64,000 nucleotides of DNA from Cytobacillus solani (lineage in GTDB: Bacteria; Bacillota; Bacilli; Bacillales; Cytobacillaceae). The position numbers and the translations under genes were made by a program. Under the pieces are notes generated by a model that saw only the letters and a list, made by a program, of their open reading frames with translations, made no database searches and was not told the DNA's origin. Location: assembly GCF_001420595.1 (NCBI RefSeq), contig NZ_LJIX01000006.1, forward strand, positions 3,023,058 to 3,087,057, in the 5' to 3' direction. Of the stretch, positions 16,442 to 24,941 are shown piece by piece (position 1 is the stretch's first letter; each line of letters begins with the position of its first letter).

Positions 16442-17920
16442 CTATGAACCCATTTCCTGCTTTAGAATTTCTTCGGCTTTTTTGATTTGTGTGTCGTCTT
16501 TATCAAGCTTTTCTCGTAACTTCTCCATGAGAACGAGGGTAGATTGACCCGTTAGCACTCCATCCGCCTTTAACTTTTCTGCCGATTGGAACTTTTCAAT
16601 AGCCGATTTTGTATGCTCATCGAAGAAGCCGTCTTCCCTGCCAGGGTTATAACCAATAGCAATAAGCATCTGCTGAGCTGCCTTCACTTCTTTTGAAGAC
16701 ATAGAAAGCTTTAATTCCAAATCTGGATTAATGAAAGGCAATGTCGCATATTCAGGCAATGCTACTTCATAATCAGGTGTAATTCCTTTCTTATGAATCC
16801 AGTTTCCTTTCGGAGTTAGCCATTTTTCTGTTGTAAACTTCATATTAGAACCGTCAGAAAAATCTTGTGCTCTTTGGACAGTACCCTTTCCGAATGATTT
16901 TTCTCCTACAAGTGGGATATTAGCCGCTTCCTTTACCGCTCCAGCAAGAATCTCTGATGCACTTGCACTTCCTTTATCAATGACGACTACGAGCGGAATC
17001 TTTGGATTTTTAGTGCCAGCTGATTTATATTCCTCTCGCTTGCCACTCCGATCTTCTACTTGGAAAATAATTTCTCCCTTTGGTACAAATAAACTTGAAA
17101 TTTTAACCGCTTGATCTAATAATCCACCAGGGTTTTGTCTTAAGTCAAGAATGAGGCCTTTCATCCCTTGATCCTGCAATTCATTTAACTTGGTTACAAG
17201 CTCATTGGAAGTATTCTCAGAAAAAGAAGTAATTTGCACCTTTGCGATGCCATCTTCAAGCATTTCTCCATATACCGTTTCTATAGGAATCGTATCGCGG
17301 ACAATCGGAACGGTCATTGCATCATCTACTCCTGGACGCAATATCGAAAGCTCCACCTTTGTTCCTTTTTCTCCTCTAATTAAAAGTACAGCCTCAGATG
17401 AACTCATGCCCTGCAGGCTTTTTCCATCTACAGATACTACCTTGTCATTTGGCTTTAGTCCAGCTTTTTCAGCCGGTGAACCTTTTATAGGAGAAACAAT
17501 GACAATCGATCCTTCCTTTTCTTGAATTTCAGCTCCAATGCCTTCAAATGAAGAGGAGATGCTTTGATGAAAGTTTTTTGCCTCATCTACACTCATATAA
17601 TCAGAATATGGATCCTCTAGGGCATCTACCATCCCGTTAATCGCTCCATTAATTAACTTATCCTCATCTAGTTCCTGAAAATAGGAGGTTTTTAGCGAAT
17701 CAAAGGCAGCATATAGCTTTTGAAACTCATTACGATCTCCTCCACTGCTATTCACTGCCTTTTGTGTACCAATCAAAAATGCAACAGCTGTAATCCCCGC
17801 AGAAATAATTACAACTAATAAAAGCATCATGACAAATGGAAACTTCTTCATTCGGATAAAGCCAGTTGGCTTTTCTGGTTGATCCTGGTTTAAATCCTCC
17901 GTTTGCAAAACCTTCACCAC
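16442..17920 (-). CDS. ctpA: S41 family C-terminal processing protease (CtpA/CtpB type)
   Basis: A 492-residue membrane-anchored serine protease. A TM helix (about 25-48) is followed by an N-terminal helical region and a PDZ domain near 120-205 (SPIKGSPAEKAGLKPNDKVVSVDGKSL). The S41 catalytic core has Ser in DKGSASASEILAGA near 320 and Lys in GEKSFGKGT near 345. A C-terminal peptidoglycan-binding domain follows (about 405-475). This layout matches Bacillus CtpA and CtpB; CtpB cleaves SpoIVFA to trigger sigma-K. The neighbours yodJ and deoD point to ctpA. The GTG start has only a weak ribosome site. Confidence 0.88.
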   Translation of the reverse strand: MVKVLQTEDLNQDQPEKPTGFIRMKKFPFVMMLLLVVIISAGITAVAFLIGTQKAVNSSGGDRNEFQKLYAAFDSLKTSYFQELDEDKLINGAINGMVDALEDPYSDYMSVDEAKNFHQSISSSFEGIGAEIQEKEGSIVIVSPIKGSPAEKAGLKPNDKVVSVDGKSLQGMSSSEAVLLIRGEKGTKVELSILRPGVDDAMTVPIVRDTIPIETVYGEMLEDGIAKVQITSFSENTSNELVTKLNELQDQGMKGLILDLRQNPGGLLDQAVKISSLFVPKGEIIFQVEDRSGKREEYKSAGTKNPKIPLVVVIDKGSASASEILAGAVKEAANIPLVGEKSFGKGTVQRAQDFSDGSNMKFTTEKWLTPKGNWIHKKGITPDYEVALPEYATLPFINPDLELKLSMSSKEVKAAQQMLIAIGYNPGREDGFFDEHTKSAIEKFQSAEKLKADGVLTGQSTLVLMEKLREKLDKDDTQIKKAEEILKQEMGS

Positions 17921-18017
17921 TTTCGTATTACATAAAAATTCCTCTAATCCTTATTGAATAGAATACCATTTTTTTGATAGAAATAACAAAGTTAAGCAAT
18001 CAATTACAGTTGATCAT

Positions 18018-18869
18018 TTATATTTTCTTAACTGTTCCGAAATATTCCTCTAAGGTCCAACCCTTATTATAAATTGTTGTTGCTGCTTCTTTTCCTACAT
18101 ATCTAAAATGCCATGGTTCATATTTATAACCTGTAATGGCTTCTTTTCCTTTTGGATAGCGCAGGATGAATCCATAAAGATGGGCATTGGCTGCAATCCA
18201 TTTCCCTTCAGGCGTCTCCCCAAATTGTTCAGAGAGTTCAAATTTAGCACTTTGACTAGATAAATCCATAGTCAAGCCTGTTTGGTGTTCACTTGTCCCT
18301 GGAACAGCTACTGCTAAGGCTGCTTTCTCTTCCCCAAATTTACTTACCTCTGCATTATATACTTGCGTTTGCCTGTTAAAGGACCGGTAGCCTGAAACAG
18401 CAAACAAGTGAATCCCTTGTTTTTTTGCTTCGGCAAACATCGTTTCAAGTGCTGCAGCTGCATCTTTTCGCATATAGGCTTTTTCAATATCCTGATCCCC
18501 AAATGAGTACAATACATTTGGGCGCACTAAATCCTCTGGGGTATAACCGTCAGGGAGGCTGAATTCCTTATTTACTAAAACCATAAAGTTTGTCGGATTT
18601 TGAATGACATTTCTTCCATTAACAACTTTCACATCATTAAAAAAAGCAGCTTCAAGCGTTAGTACATCATCTTCTGGCTGACTTTGTTCCTCTGTTTGAT
18701 TTTTCTCTTCTTCCTTATTCTTTTCTGCTTCTTCATCAATTACATCTGCCGTACTTTCAGATTCATTATTTTTTTTCAAAAACGGAATCTTTTCCAAAAT
18801 GGGATCTAATTGACTGCATCCAGCGAGCAGCAAGCTTAAAATAACTGTTAAAGCAATGATTTTTTTCAT
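18018..18869 (-). CDS. yodJ: D-alanyl-D-alanine carboxypeptidase lipoprotein (VanY family, YodJ-like)
   Basis: A 283-residue lipoprotein (lipobox LLAGC, Cys about 18), an acidic linker (about 30-60, rich in E, Q, K), then a VanY/M15B domain. The zinc and catalytic residues are visible: SGYRSFNRQ near 160, SEHQTGLTMDLS near 195 (HxxGxxxD) and EPWHFRYVG near 255. It removes the terminal D-Ala from peptidoglycan stem peptides outside the membrane. ATG 18869 is preferred over GTG 18878 because AGGTGG is 6 nt away. Position between ctpA and deoD matches yodJ. Confidence 0.92.
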   Translation of the reverse strand: MKKIIALTVILSLLLAGCSQLDPILEKIPFLKKNNESESTADVIDEEAEKNKEEEKNQTEEQSQPEDDVLTLEAAFFNDVKVVNGRNVIQNPTNFMVLVNKEFSLPDGYTPEDLVRPNVLYSFGDQDIEKAYMRKDAAAALETMFAEAKKQGIHLFAVSGYRSFNRQTQVYNAEVSKFGEEKAALAVAVPGTSEHQTGLTMDLSSQSAKFELSEQFGETPEGKWIAANAHLYGFILRYPKGKEAITGYKYEPWHFRYVGKEAATTIYNKGWTLEEYFGTVKKI

Positions 18870-19106
18870 TTTTTCCACCTATTCCCTATAAAACTAGTAA
18901 GCATTATTTATTTTAACATGAAAAAATAACATTTTCAGAGTTAAATAATATCCCAAAATTGGAACATGCTATATAGGTACGACTACCTGAATTTAATTAT
19001 AAATGACTATATTAATCTTTGCTGTTGATTTCCACTACCAGACTCGCTTTCAGCTACTATCAACTAGTATAAAAATCAGCAATAGCTTTAATATCGCCTA
19101 TAAAAA

Positions 19107-19137
19107 ATTAAAACTGGCTCAATGTATGAACCAGTTC
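19107..19137 (-). terminator. Probable terminator after deoD
   Basis: AACTGG-CTCA / TGAA-CCAGTT pair around a 5-nt loop, followed on the minus strand by TTTTAATTTTTT. Confidence 0.65.
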
Positions 19138-19150
19138 AATAAACCATTCA

Positions 19151-19855
19151 TTATTCTTTAATTGCTGCTTCGAGTGCTACCTCAATCATTTCGTTGAATG
19201 TTGTTTGTCTTTCTTCAGCTGTTGTTTCCTCACCCGTTAAAATATGATCACTGACTGTTAAAACGGATAATGCTTTTCGATTAAATTTTGCAGCAAGTGT
19301 ATAAAGAGCAGCAGTTTCCATTTCAATCGCTAAAATTTGATACTTTGCCCATTTTTCTAATTCTGCGTTGTCATTATAAAACATATCAGCTGTAAATACA
19401 TTTCCGACTTTCAAGTTTAAGCCTTTCTTCGTGCCTGCATCATATGCATTCTTTAATAGCTCAAAATTAGCAGTCGGAGCAAAGTCAACACCGCCAAAAG
19501 TAAGGCGATTCATTTGTGAATCTGTAGAAGCTGTCATCGCAAGAATAACATCTCTTACTTTTACATCTTTTTGAATAGCACCACAAGTACCTACCCGAAT
19601 TAGATTTTGCACATTGTAGCTATTCATTAATTCATTTATATAAATTGATATCGAAGGGACACCCATTCCTGTCCCTTGTACAGAGATGCGCTTTCCTTTA
19701 TATGTACCCGTATATCCAAACATATTACGAACTTCATTATAGCAAGTAGTATTTTCTAAAAATGTTTCAGCAATATATTTGGCGCGAAGCGGATCTCCTG
19801 GTAAAAGAACCGTTTCTGCAATCTCATTTTCTTTTGCACCGATATGAACACTCAT
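19151..19855 (-). CDS. deoD: Purine nucleoside phosphorylase DeoD
   Basis: 234 residues, the usual length. Motifs are [13 protein letters not shown] near 20, phosphate-binding R-V-G-T-C-G-A near 83, and the nucleoside-site [12 protein letters not shown] near 178 with the catalytic Asp in SVLTVSDH near 203. It splits purine (deoxy)nucleosides with phosphate in the salvage pathway. The ATG at 19855 has GGAGG 7 nt upstream; a longer frame from 19897 is not needed. Its own promoter is likely. Confidence 0.97.
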   Translation of the reverse strand: MSVHIGAKENEIAETVLLPGDPLRAKYIAETFLENTTCYNEVRNMFGYTGTYKGKRISVQGTGMGVPSISIYINELMNSYNVQNLIRVGTCGAIQKDVKVRDVILAMTASTDSQMNRLTFGGVDFAPTANFELLKNAYDAGTKKGLNLKVGNVFTADMFYNDNAELEKWAKYQILAIEMETAALYTLAAKFNRKALSVLTVSDHILTGEETTAEERQTTFNEMIEVALEAAIKE

Positions 19856-20046
19856 TATGTAACCTCCATTTATCAAAAACTTACCTGTCTTTCCCACTAT
19901 ACCATATATAACACTTTCCGATAAGCGTTTATCGCAGAATAACGGGCTGTAAGCCCCCCACTGATTGAAGATTCACTTTAAGTTTAAGCATTAATTTATT
20001 GGATACGGGAAAGCTATCAATAGCTTTTCCAAAGGAGGTTGCATTC

Positions 20047-20175
20047 ATGTCACAGGAAAAAATGAGAAAGAAATTAAGACAGGCTGTTCAACATGCCAAT
20101 GAGACAAACCCAACATCAAGAGCAAATACGGAACCTCATACTTCTAAAACAGTGAAAACAAAAAGCAATAAATAA
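20047..20175 (+). CDS. Small basic protein, 42 residues
   Basis: A short frame MSQEKMRKKLRQAVQH… ending …KTKSNK, basic, hydrophilic and rich in Lys, Asn and Thr. AAAGGAGG is 8-9 nt upstream and a stem (GGGAAAGCTAT / ATAGCTTTTCC, 20008-20031) lies directly before it. Size and composition are like minor small acid-soluble spore proteins, but I could not match it to a named one. Confidence 0.55.
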   Translation: MSQEKMRKKLRQAVQHANETNPTSRANTEPHTSKTVKTKSNK

Positions 20176-20191
20176 ATAAAGGAGCATCATT

Positions 20192-20341
20192 ATGGGAAAA
20201 AAACATCGAAACCGAATCAATTCACCGAAGAAAAATAACCATATTCCTAAAGAAGCCATCATCGCTGAGCAGGAAGCACATGGGAAGGAATTTTCCGCAA
20301 GCGGAGGAAGAAAGGGGAACCCCGGTTCCAACACGGAATAA
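20192..20341 (+). CDS. Small basic Gly/Asn-rich protein, 49 residues
   Basis: A short frame MGKKHRNRINSPKK… ending …GNPGSNTE, with AAAGGAG about 7 nt before the ATG. It follows the 42-residue frame by 16 bp, so both are probably one transcript. The basic start and the G-x-N-P-G-S tail resemble spore-core small proteins; the family was not identified. A hairpin (GGAGAGC / GCTCTCC, 20343-20360) follows it. Confidence 0.55.
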   Translation: MGKKHRNRINSPKKNNHIPKEAIIAEQEAHGKEFSASGGRKGNPGSNTE

Positions 20342-20360
20342 GGAGAGCATAATGCTCTCC

Positions 20361-20669
20361 CTATCTAATTTGTATACGATTAATTATCTTCCATCCACCA
20401 GGCTGCAATTGATAATAATATTGCCCTTTACGCCCTTCATCAATAAATAAAATATCACCTGTCGCAATAAAGCGGCCTGAAAAATCTTTAGGAATGAGAT
20501 CTGGGACATTAAATGTCGCAAATACGGAATATAAGCATTCCTCATGATCGACCCCCTCCATTGACAGCCTGTACACTTGTCTATATCCCTTTGTTTGCCG
20601 AAATTTAGGCGTTTGAAAAATGGTCACATCAAATAGCTTTGTTTTCACCCTAGTAAGCTCTTTTAGCAA
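20361..20669 (-). CDS. yodL: YodL domain protein
   Basis: 102 residues from a TTG at 20669 with AGGAGGGG 8 nt upstream. The sequence has FDVTIFQTPKFRQTKGYRQV at the start and FNVPDLIPKDFSGR followed by GDILFIDEGRKG and YYQLQPGGW near the end, as I remember the YodL domain. B. subtilis YodL affects cell width through MreB when expressed in excess. The position next to deoD also matches yodL. Cytosolic, no membrane segment. Confidence 0.75.
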   Translation of the reverse strand: MLKELTRVKTKLFDVTIFQTPKFRQTKGYRQVYRLSMEGVDHEECLYSVFATFNVPDLIPKDFSGRFIATGDILFIDEGRKGQYYYQLQPGGWKIINRIQIR

Positions 20670-20844
20670 TGTGTCTCCCCTCCTGCATCCCTTCATTCTA
20701 ATAATCAAAATAACTGTCTTTATTTAAATATCGTTTTCGCCTTTACTCCTGTCGTTTCCTTCAAAGAAAAAATACGATTTTTGTCGATAGTACAATTTAT
20801 CGGTATGACAGCGCTTACATTTTGGGTTTTTTCTCATATACTAT

Positions 20845-20991
20845 AGAAAAAGGAGACGACTGTTCAGCCTCCGACATGCATTAGACGAGCTGGATGGAAG
20901 ATTGTTTTTTAACCTACTAGCCAAATCCTCGAGGTCGACACAAGTACATCATGGACGTCAAGCTAGGAGCTGGAGATAAACAGAGTAATTA
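20845..20991 (+). repeat. Dispersed intergenic repeat, copy 3 (degraded)
   Basis: It begins AGAAAAAGGAGACGACTGT, contains TCAGCCTCCGACATGCATTA, and ends with GCTAGGAGCTGGAGATAAAC. The word order is the same as in the blocks at 3874 and 8141. It fills most of the 300-bp gap 20709-21005, which otherwise shows no gene. Confidence 0.55.
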
Positions 20992-21020
20992 ATAACCTAC
21001 TTCTTATGGGGGGATGTAAA

Positions 21021-21860
21021 TTGTGGGTTTCCACAGCAGCCAAAAAACCTTTTTTCTTATCACTCATCATATGGTTAATCATTTCTATATTTTCTTTTAT
21101 TCTTCACCCTCTACAGCCTTTTCAATCTATTGCTCATCGTGGTGCATCGTTCTATGCACCTGAAAATACAATGGCTGCTTTTCAAAAAGCTGTTGATCTT
21201 GGCTTTGATTTTATTGAGTTTGATGTTCGGTTAAGCAAGGATGGCCATCTTGTTGTTATCCATGATGCTGATGTACAAAGGACAACGGATGGAGTCGGTT
21301 ATATCGGGGATTTAACTGTTCAGGAAATTAAAATGCTTGATGCAGGATCCTGGTATTCCCCTGAATTCTCCAATGAAAGAATTCCATTACTCGAGGATGT
21401 TTTGAAGCAATTTGGCGGGAAGATTGGATTACTTATTGATATGAAATCTTCAGAAAATCAGCCTCAATTGACAAAGGTATTATCAGATATATTGATGAGA
21501 TATATAGATAACGGCGTAAAACCTTCCACATTAAAAGTTCAATCCTTCAATATAAACGAGATAAAAAAATTCCATGAATTAACTCCAACTATTTCCTCAG
21601 GAATTCTATTAGAAAAACCGCTTAATATCCTTCATTTTGAAACCTATAGAAAGTTTGCCTCATTCCTATCCGTCAATCATCACCTCCTCTCTAAGTCCAT
21701 TATTCATCAGGCAAAACAATACGGGTTTGATATTTTTTCGTGGACAATAAAAAAACAGTATCAATTTCAAATAATGCAAAGATTGGGTGTAAATGGCATT
21801 ATTTCAGATGAGGAATGTAAAGAATCAAACAGTAACCTCCTTACATTAATCTTTCAATGA
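21021..21860 (+). CDS. Glycerophosphodiester phosphodiesterase
   Basis: 279 residues from a TTG at 21021 with GGGGGG 7 nt before it (an ATG at 21006 has no site). A TM or signal-anchor helix (about 10-30) precedes the GDPD TIM barrel: IAHRGASFYAPENT near 38, FDFIEFDVRLSKDG near 62, VVIHDADVQRTTDG near 78, and the late F-D-I-F-S-W-T-I. These supply the catalytic His pair and the metal-binding Glu/Asp residues. It splits glycerophosphodiesters, probably at the outer face, to recover glycerol 3-phosphate from lipids or teichoic acids. Confidence 0.9.
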   Translation: MWVSTAAKKPFFLSLIIWLIISIFSFILHPLQPFQSIAHRGASFYAPENTMAAFQKAVDLGFDFIEFDVRLSKDGHLVVIHDADVQRTTDGVGYIGDLTVQEIKMLDAGSWYSPEFSNERIPLLEDVLKQFGGKIGLLIDMKSSENQPQLTKVLSDILMRYIDNGVKPSTLKVQSFNINEIKKFHELTPTISSGILLEKPLNILHFETYRKFASFLSVNHHLLSKSIIHQAKQYGFDIFSWTIKKQYQFQIMQRLGVNGIISDEECKESNSNLLTLIFQ

Positions 21861-21864
21861 TAGA

Positions 21865-21899
21865 CAAAAAAATAAGCCCTGTTAAGGCTTATTTTTTTA
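21865..21899. terminator. Bidirectional terminator
   Basis: AAATAAGCC / GGCTTATTT with a 7-nt loop and T run, between the converging GDPD and spo0M genes. Confidence 0.9.
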
Positions 21900-21901
21900 G
21901 A

Positions 21902-22672
21902 TCAAGAATAGCTTTGAATGATTGATTGAATTTTTTGCTGCATATGTGGTATATCTCCCTGGTTCACTGTAAAACGAAGATTTGATTCATCCATATTTAG
22001 CGCCTCTGAGAATAGACTGCTTAAACCTCGCACTTTTCGATCTACCTGCATCAAAATTTCAATGTCATTGGCAGAAGCAGGGAAAAAAGTTATTTCTAAT
22101 TCATCTAATCTTCCATGAAATGGACCTGAAACTGGTACGAATTCGAATTCTTGGATAAACGGAAGTCTTCGGCGTAAACGATGGGGTGCTTGTTCACAAT
22201 CAGCTTCCCTTAATCTGAAACCTAAACCATTAATTGCTTGAAGCACGGAATCCATTAACTGATTAGGTACAACTCGAAGATAATCTTTATCTGTTGGATC
22301 CACCGCATTTTTTATATCTAAGCCTGTCGCAATCCATACCTTCGTTCTTCCAATTGATACAGGTGTGTCTGGAGGAAGAATGAATGAGAATGGAATAACT
22401 TTTCTCTCGTTTGCCATAAGCATGAACGATTCTGTTAATCGGAATCTATCAATTTGAGCTGGAACTGTATATTTTTTATCATCGGCTTCCTTTATATACG
22501 TCGTATTTAAAGTTAAATAGATATCATCAATTCTTTGTTCTACATTTCCCCCTTGAATTTCAACGACTCCCCGAATTTCTCCGCCTGGTATAGCTGTATC
22601 GCTATCAAGCTTCGTATCTACCTTTGCCGAACCGATCCCAACACTCGCTAACATCTTATTGAAAAATGACAT
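21902..22672 (-). CDS. spo0M: Sporulation-control protein Spo0M
   Basis: 256 residues with the arrestin-like Spo0M fold: FFNKMLASVGIGSAKVDTKL at the start, PGGEIRGVVEIQGG near 32, RKVIPFSFILPPDTP near 97 and a basic stretch APHRLRRRLPFIQEFEFVP near 165. It is a cytosolic scaffold reported to affect early sporulation and cell shape in B. subtilis. The ATG at 22672 is fixed by AGGAGGAG; a longer frame reaching 22696 would swallow that site. Confidence 0.92.
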   Translation of the reverse strand: MSFFNKMLASVGIGSAKVDTKLDSDTAIPGGEIRGVVEIQGGNVEQRIDDIYLTLNTTYIKEADDKKYTVPAQIDRFRLTESFMLMANERKVIPFSFILPPDTPVSIGRTKVWIATGLDIKNAVDPTDKDYLRVVPNQLMDSVLQAINGLGFRLREADCEQAPHRLRRRLPFIQEFEFVPVSGPFHGRLDELEITFFPASANDIEILMQVDRKVRGLSSLFSEALNMDESNLRFTVNQGDIPHMQQKIQSIIQSYS

Positions 22673-22771
22673 TTTCAAACTCCTCCTAGTGATCACTTTT
22701 TTTCCTTATACAAATTATACGAGTGTTTTCACTTTATGGTTTCAAAAATTAGTTTATTTTTTCATAAAAGC

Positions 22772-22800
22772 AAAAAATGACGAGATCACCCTCGCCATTT
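22772..22800 (-). terminator. Rho-independent terminator after yozD
   Basis: On the minus strand AAATG-G-CGAG and CTCG-T-CATTT pair and are followed by TTTTTT. Confidence 0.85.
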
Positions 22801-22807
22801 CGTTCTT

Positions 22808-22981
22808 TTATTCCTCTTCAATTTCTTCATCAATAATGCATTTTTGTAATAAGTAGTCAAAGGTAATATCAGCAAGCTCCTCTATTTCTCCTTCAGCAGG
22901 CACAAATCCTCGTTTTGTCAGCTCATGAAAGAAAAATTCTGCAATTTCTTCCGTGTCAATAAATACTTCAATTTCCCTCAC
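22808..22981 (-). CDS. yozD: YozD-like small protein
   Basis: 57 residues from a GTG at 22981, with AAAGGGGG upstream. It is strongly acidic, with the core IDTEEIAEFFFHELTKRGFVP and the tail IIDEEIEEE, matching YozD as I remember it in sequence, length and position (between deoD and yozE). The function is unknown. It is predicted helical and cytosolic. Confidence 0.8.
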   Translation of the reverse strand: MREIEVFIDTEEIAEFFFHELTKRGFVPAEGEIEELADITFDYLLQKCIIDEEIEEE

Positions 22982-23155
22982 AGCATCGCCCCCTTTGTAG
23001 AGAATGTATGATGTCCTTTCCGGTTTCATGCAAATCTTCTTTTGAAAAAGGAATTCTTTAACTTTCAACACAAATAAATCTGATAATCTGACATTTTATA
23101 AAAGGTCAAGCATACATATGAACATAAGAAAATATTTAGAAAATGGAGGAAGAAA

Positions 23156-23326
23156 ATGACTAGTATTTCTAGAGCAATAGCAGAAGTAAAGGAAGATTTG
23201 AATAAAGAAGAGAGTATGATTCTTGTGGTGTTTAGCCGGTTTTTAAATGGCTTATTTAAGGTATCATTAGGGGTTGGTATACCTTTGCTAGTTTATCTCG
23301 TACTGCAGCTAAGTAACCTCCGCTAA
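23156..23326 (+). CDS. Small single-span membrane protein, 56 residues
   Basis: A frame with GGAGG about 7 nt before the ATG. Residues 1-22 are charged (SRAIAEVKEDLNKEES) and 35-55 form one membrane helix (VSLGVGIPLLVYLVLQL). Its stop overlaps the 3' end of the opposite yodN gene by 4 bp. No family was recalled. It resembles small membrane proteins made during sporulation or stress. Confidence 0.6.
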   Translation: MTSISRAIAEVKEDLNKEESMILVVFSRFLNGLFKVSLGVGIPLLVYLVLQLSNLR

Positions 23327-24021
23327 ACTGTGCTTTTTCCATCATTATTAACAATTAGTTTCAGCTTTCTAACAATCACACGCATGATATGCAAATACTC
23401 TTCATCTTGAAACAGTTCATATAAAATTCGGTAATCATTATAAATATCTAGCAATCCATCAATTAACATTCTTTTTTCTTTAATATTTGCCAGCAACTCC
23501 CTTTCAGCTTTACGAAAAGTGTTTCCTTGCAGTTTTTTTATTTCAGGAAGTTTTTCTTTTTTGTTCATAAAATATAGGAGACCTAACTTTTCTATAAAAA
23601 CATCGGCACTTTCCGCATCGGCAACAAGAGTCAATTCATCTTCCCCCGCTTCTAGCCATTCCCCATCACTAATTCTCGAAAGCTCATAAATGATATCTTC
23701 CCATGCATCCTCTTTATATCGCCAAATTTCAGTTCGAAACCCCATTATTTTGAATAAATCAGAACCGTATCCTTTCACTTGAACTAAATCACCAAAGAAA
23801 TATTTATATTCTATATCAATATGTTCCTTTTCCAGTACTTCTCCTTCATAATCCGATAATAATTGAAGACTGGATTCCATATAGAGCCCTTCACTTTTGT
23901 TTACTTCGTAAACATGCATTCCATCTAGCCACTTTACATCCGTGATTTTCCCTACGGTTCCATACATAGTGATCACGACTGTATCACCGATATTGTATTT
24001 TGGTTTTTTTCGATCGCTCAT
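23323..24021 (-). CDS. yodN: YodN-like protein
   Basis: 232 residues from ATG 24021, with AGAGGA about 8 nt before it. The N-terminal part has two KOW/Tudor-like β-modules with parallel wording: YNIGDTVVITMYGTVGKITDVKW near 8-31, and YFFGDLVQVKGYGSDLFKIMGF near 75-97. The C-terminal part (about 165-225) is helical. Position between yozD and yozE fits yodN. The function is unknown; the paired β-modules suggest protein or nucleic-acid binding. Confidence 0.75.
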   Translation of the reverse strand: MSDRKKPKYNIGDTVVITMYGTVGKITDVKWLDGMHVYEVNKSEGLYMESSLQLLSDYEGEVLEKEHIDIEYKYFFGDLVQVKGYGSDLFKIMGFRTEIWRYKEDAWEDIIYELSRISDGEWLEAGEDELTLVADAESADVFIEKLGLLYFMNKKEKLPEIKKLQGNTFRKAERELLANIKEKRMLIDGLLDIYNDYRILYELFQDEEYLHIMRVIVRKLKLIVNNDGKSTV

Positions 24022-24129
24022 GTCCTCCATCCTCTCAAGTATTCAGTCGTGAGTAATTCTTTGCTTTAGTATATGCATGGAAGGGAAAAATCGCTCCGGA
24101 ATAGGAGAAGTTTGGACCGATAAGAAATG

Positions 24130-24161
24130 AAAACACCCCATTCATGAAATGGAGTGTTTTT
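24130..24161 (-). terminator. Rho-independent terminator after yozE
   Basis: AAAACACCCCATT and AAATGGAGTGTTTT pair around CATG with minor mismatch and flanking A and T runs. Confidence 0.8.
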
Positions 24162-24174
24162 GTGATCGCCTGTC

Positions 24175-24396
24175 TTAAGCTTCACTATTCAAATATAAAT
24201 CCCACGCCTCATCAAATATCGTCATATTCTCAATATAAGATCCATTTAATTCCAAGTACAAACTTAACTCATGATAATCTGATGAAGTCTTCGGAAAACT
24301 ATGATCCTTATATGCATGATTAGCAAATTTACTAATAGAGTCTTTTGGATTGGGATGTCGATACTTCATTAAATAATGATAGAAGGTTTTTGCCAT
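24175..24396 (-). CDS. yozE: YozE family (UPF0346) protein
   Basis: 73 residues with the family sequence FYHYLMKYRHPNPKDSISKF, then AYKDHSFPKTSSDYHELSLY and a terminal F-D-E-A-W-D-L-Y. Small, soluble and helical, of unknown function. Start ATG 24396. Marks the conserved yozD–yodN–yozE block; the accessory sugar island begins just after it. Confidence 0.93.
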   Translation of the reverse strand: MAKTFYHYLMKYRHPNPKDSISKFANHAYKDHSFPKTSSDYHELSLYLELNGSYIENMTIFDEAWDLYLNSEA

Positions 24397-24492
24397 CTTT
24401 ATCACCAGCCTTTATTAAAGTACGGGTATTTATTCTATTGTATACATATTCTATCGATTACTATATACGAAAAAGTGCCCTTCCGTCTATAT

Positions 24493-24561
24493 GAAAAAGC
24501 AACCCAAATTTGGATTGCTTTTTCATCGATTTCTTTTATTTCTCTTTTTTCTATTGCTAAC
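24493..24561 (-). repeat. Terminator-like sequence, left copy of the island boundary repeat
   Basis: AAAAAGCAA-CCCAAATTTGGA-TTGCTTTTT forms a terminator hairpin followed by TCATCGATTTCTTTTATTT and TTCTATTGCTAAC. The same arrangement recurs at 33700-33764 with roughly 80% identity by eye. The left copy lies just downstream of the island's last gene. Confidence 0.7.
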
Positions 24562-24632
24562 TCCTAGTTTTCAAACTATAGATAGTGACGATTGCATTAC
24601 CTGCCAATTCACTAATTCCGTTTCTTTCCATC

Positions 24633-24899
24633 TTAAACACCTAGTTCTTGCTGTAAAATTATATCGCTAAGTGCGTCAATTGCTTCATTTTCATCTGAAC
24701 CAGATGCACAGATTTTTATTACGGAATTCAGCGGTATTGCTAAAGACATTACCCCAATAATCGATTTTAAGTTTGCCTTCCTATTATTGAACATAATATC
24801 TATATCACAATTATATTGGTTCGCAACCTGTACTAATAAAGATGCTGGGCGCGCATGAATACCAGCATAATCAATCACTTTGTAATCTTTTTCTACCAT
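24633..24899 (-). CDS. HPr-family phosphocarrier (island paralog)
   Basis: 88 residues. The phosphoacceptor His is in GIHARPAS near 15, and the regulatory Ser is in NLKSIIGVMSL near 46, so both HPr sites are kept. This is not a Crh, which loses the His. HPr passes phosphate from PEP via enzyme I to the PTS IIA proteins. A second HPr at the end of a PTS operon may be dedicated to it. It is 42 bp downstream of the aldehyde dehydrogenase. Confidence 0.88.
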   Translation of the reverse strand: MVEKDYKVIDYAGIHARPASLLVQVANQYNCDIDIMFNNRKANLKSIIGVMSLAIPLNSVIKICASGSDENEAIDALSDIILQQELGV

Positions 24900-24941
24900 A
24901 TAAACTAGCCTTCCTTCCTTTTATATATCAATCAAGAATTT

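Noticed and set aside
20116-20334. A 72-codon minus-strand frame
   Set aside because: It is antisense to the two small genes, which have strong ribosome sites.
24633-24899. Crh rather than HPr
   Set aside because: The active-site His is present, which Crh lacks.
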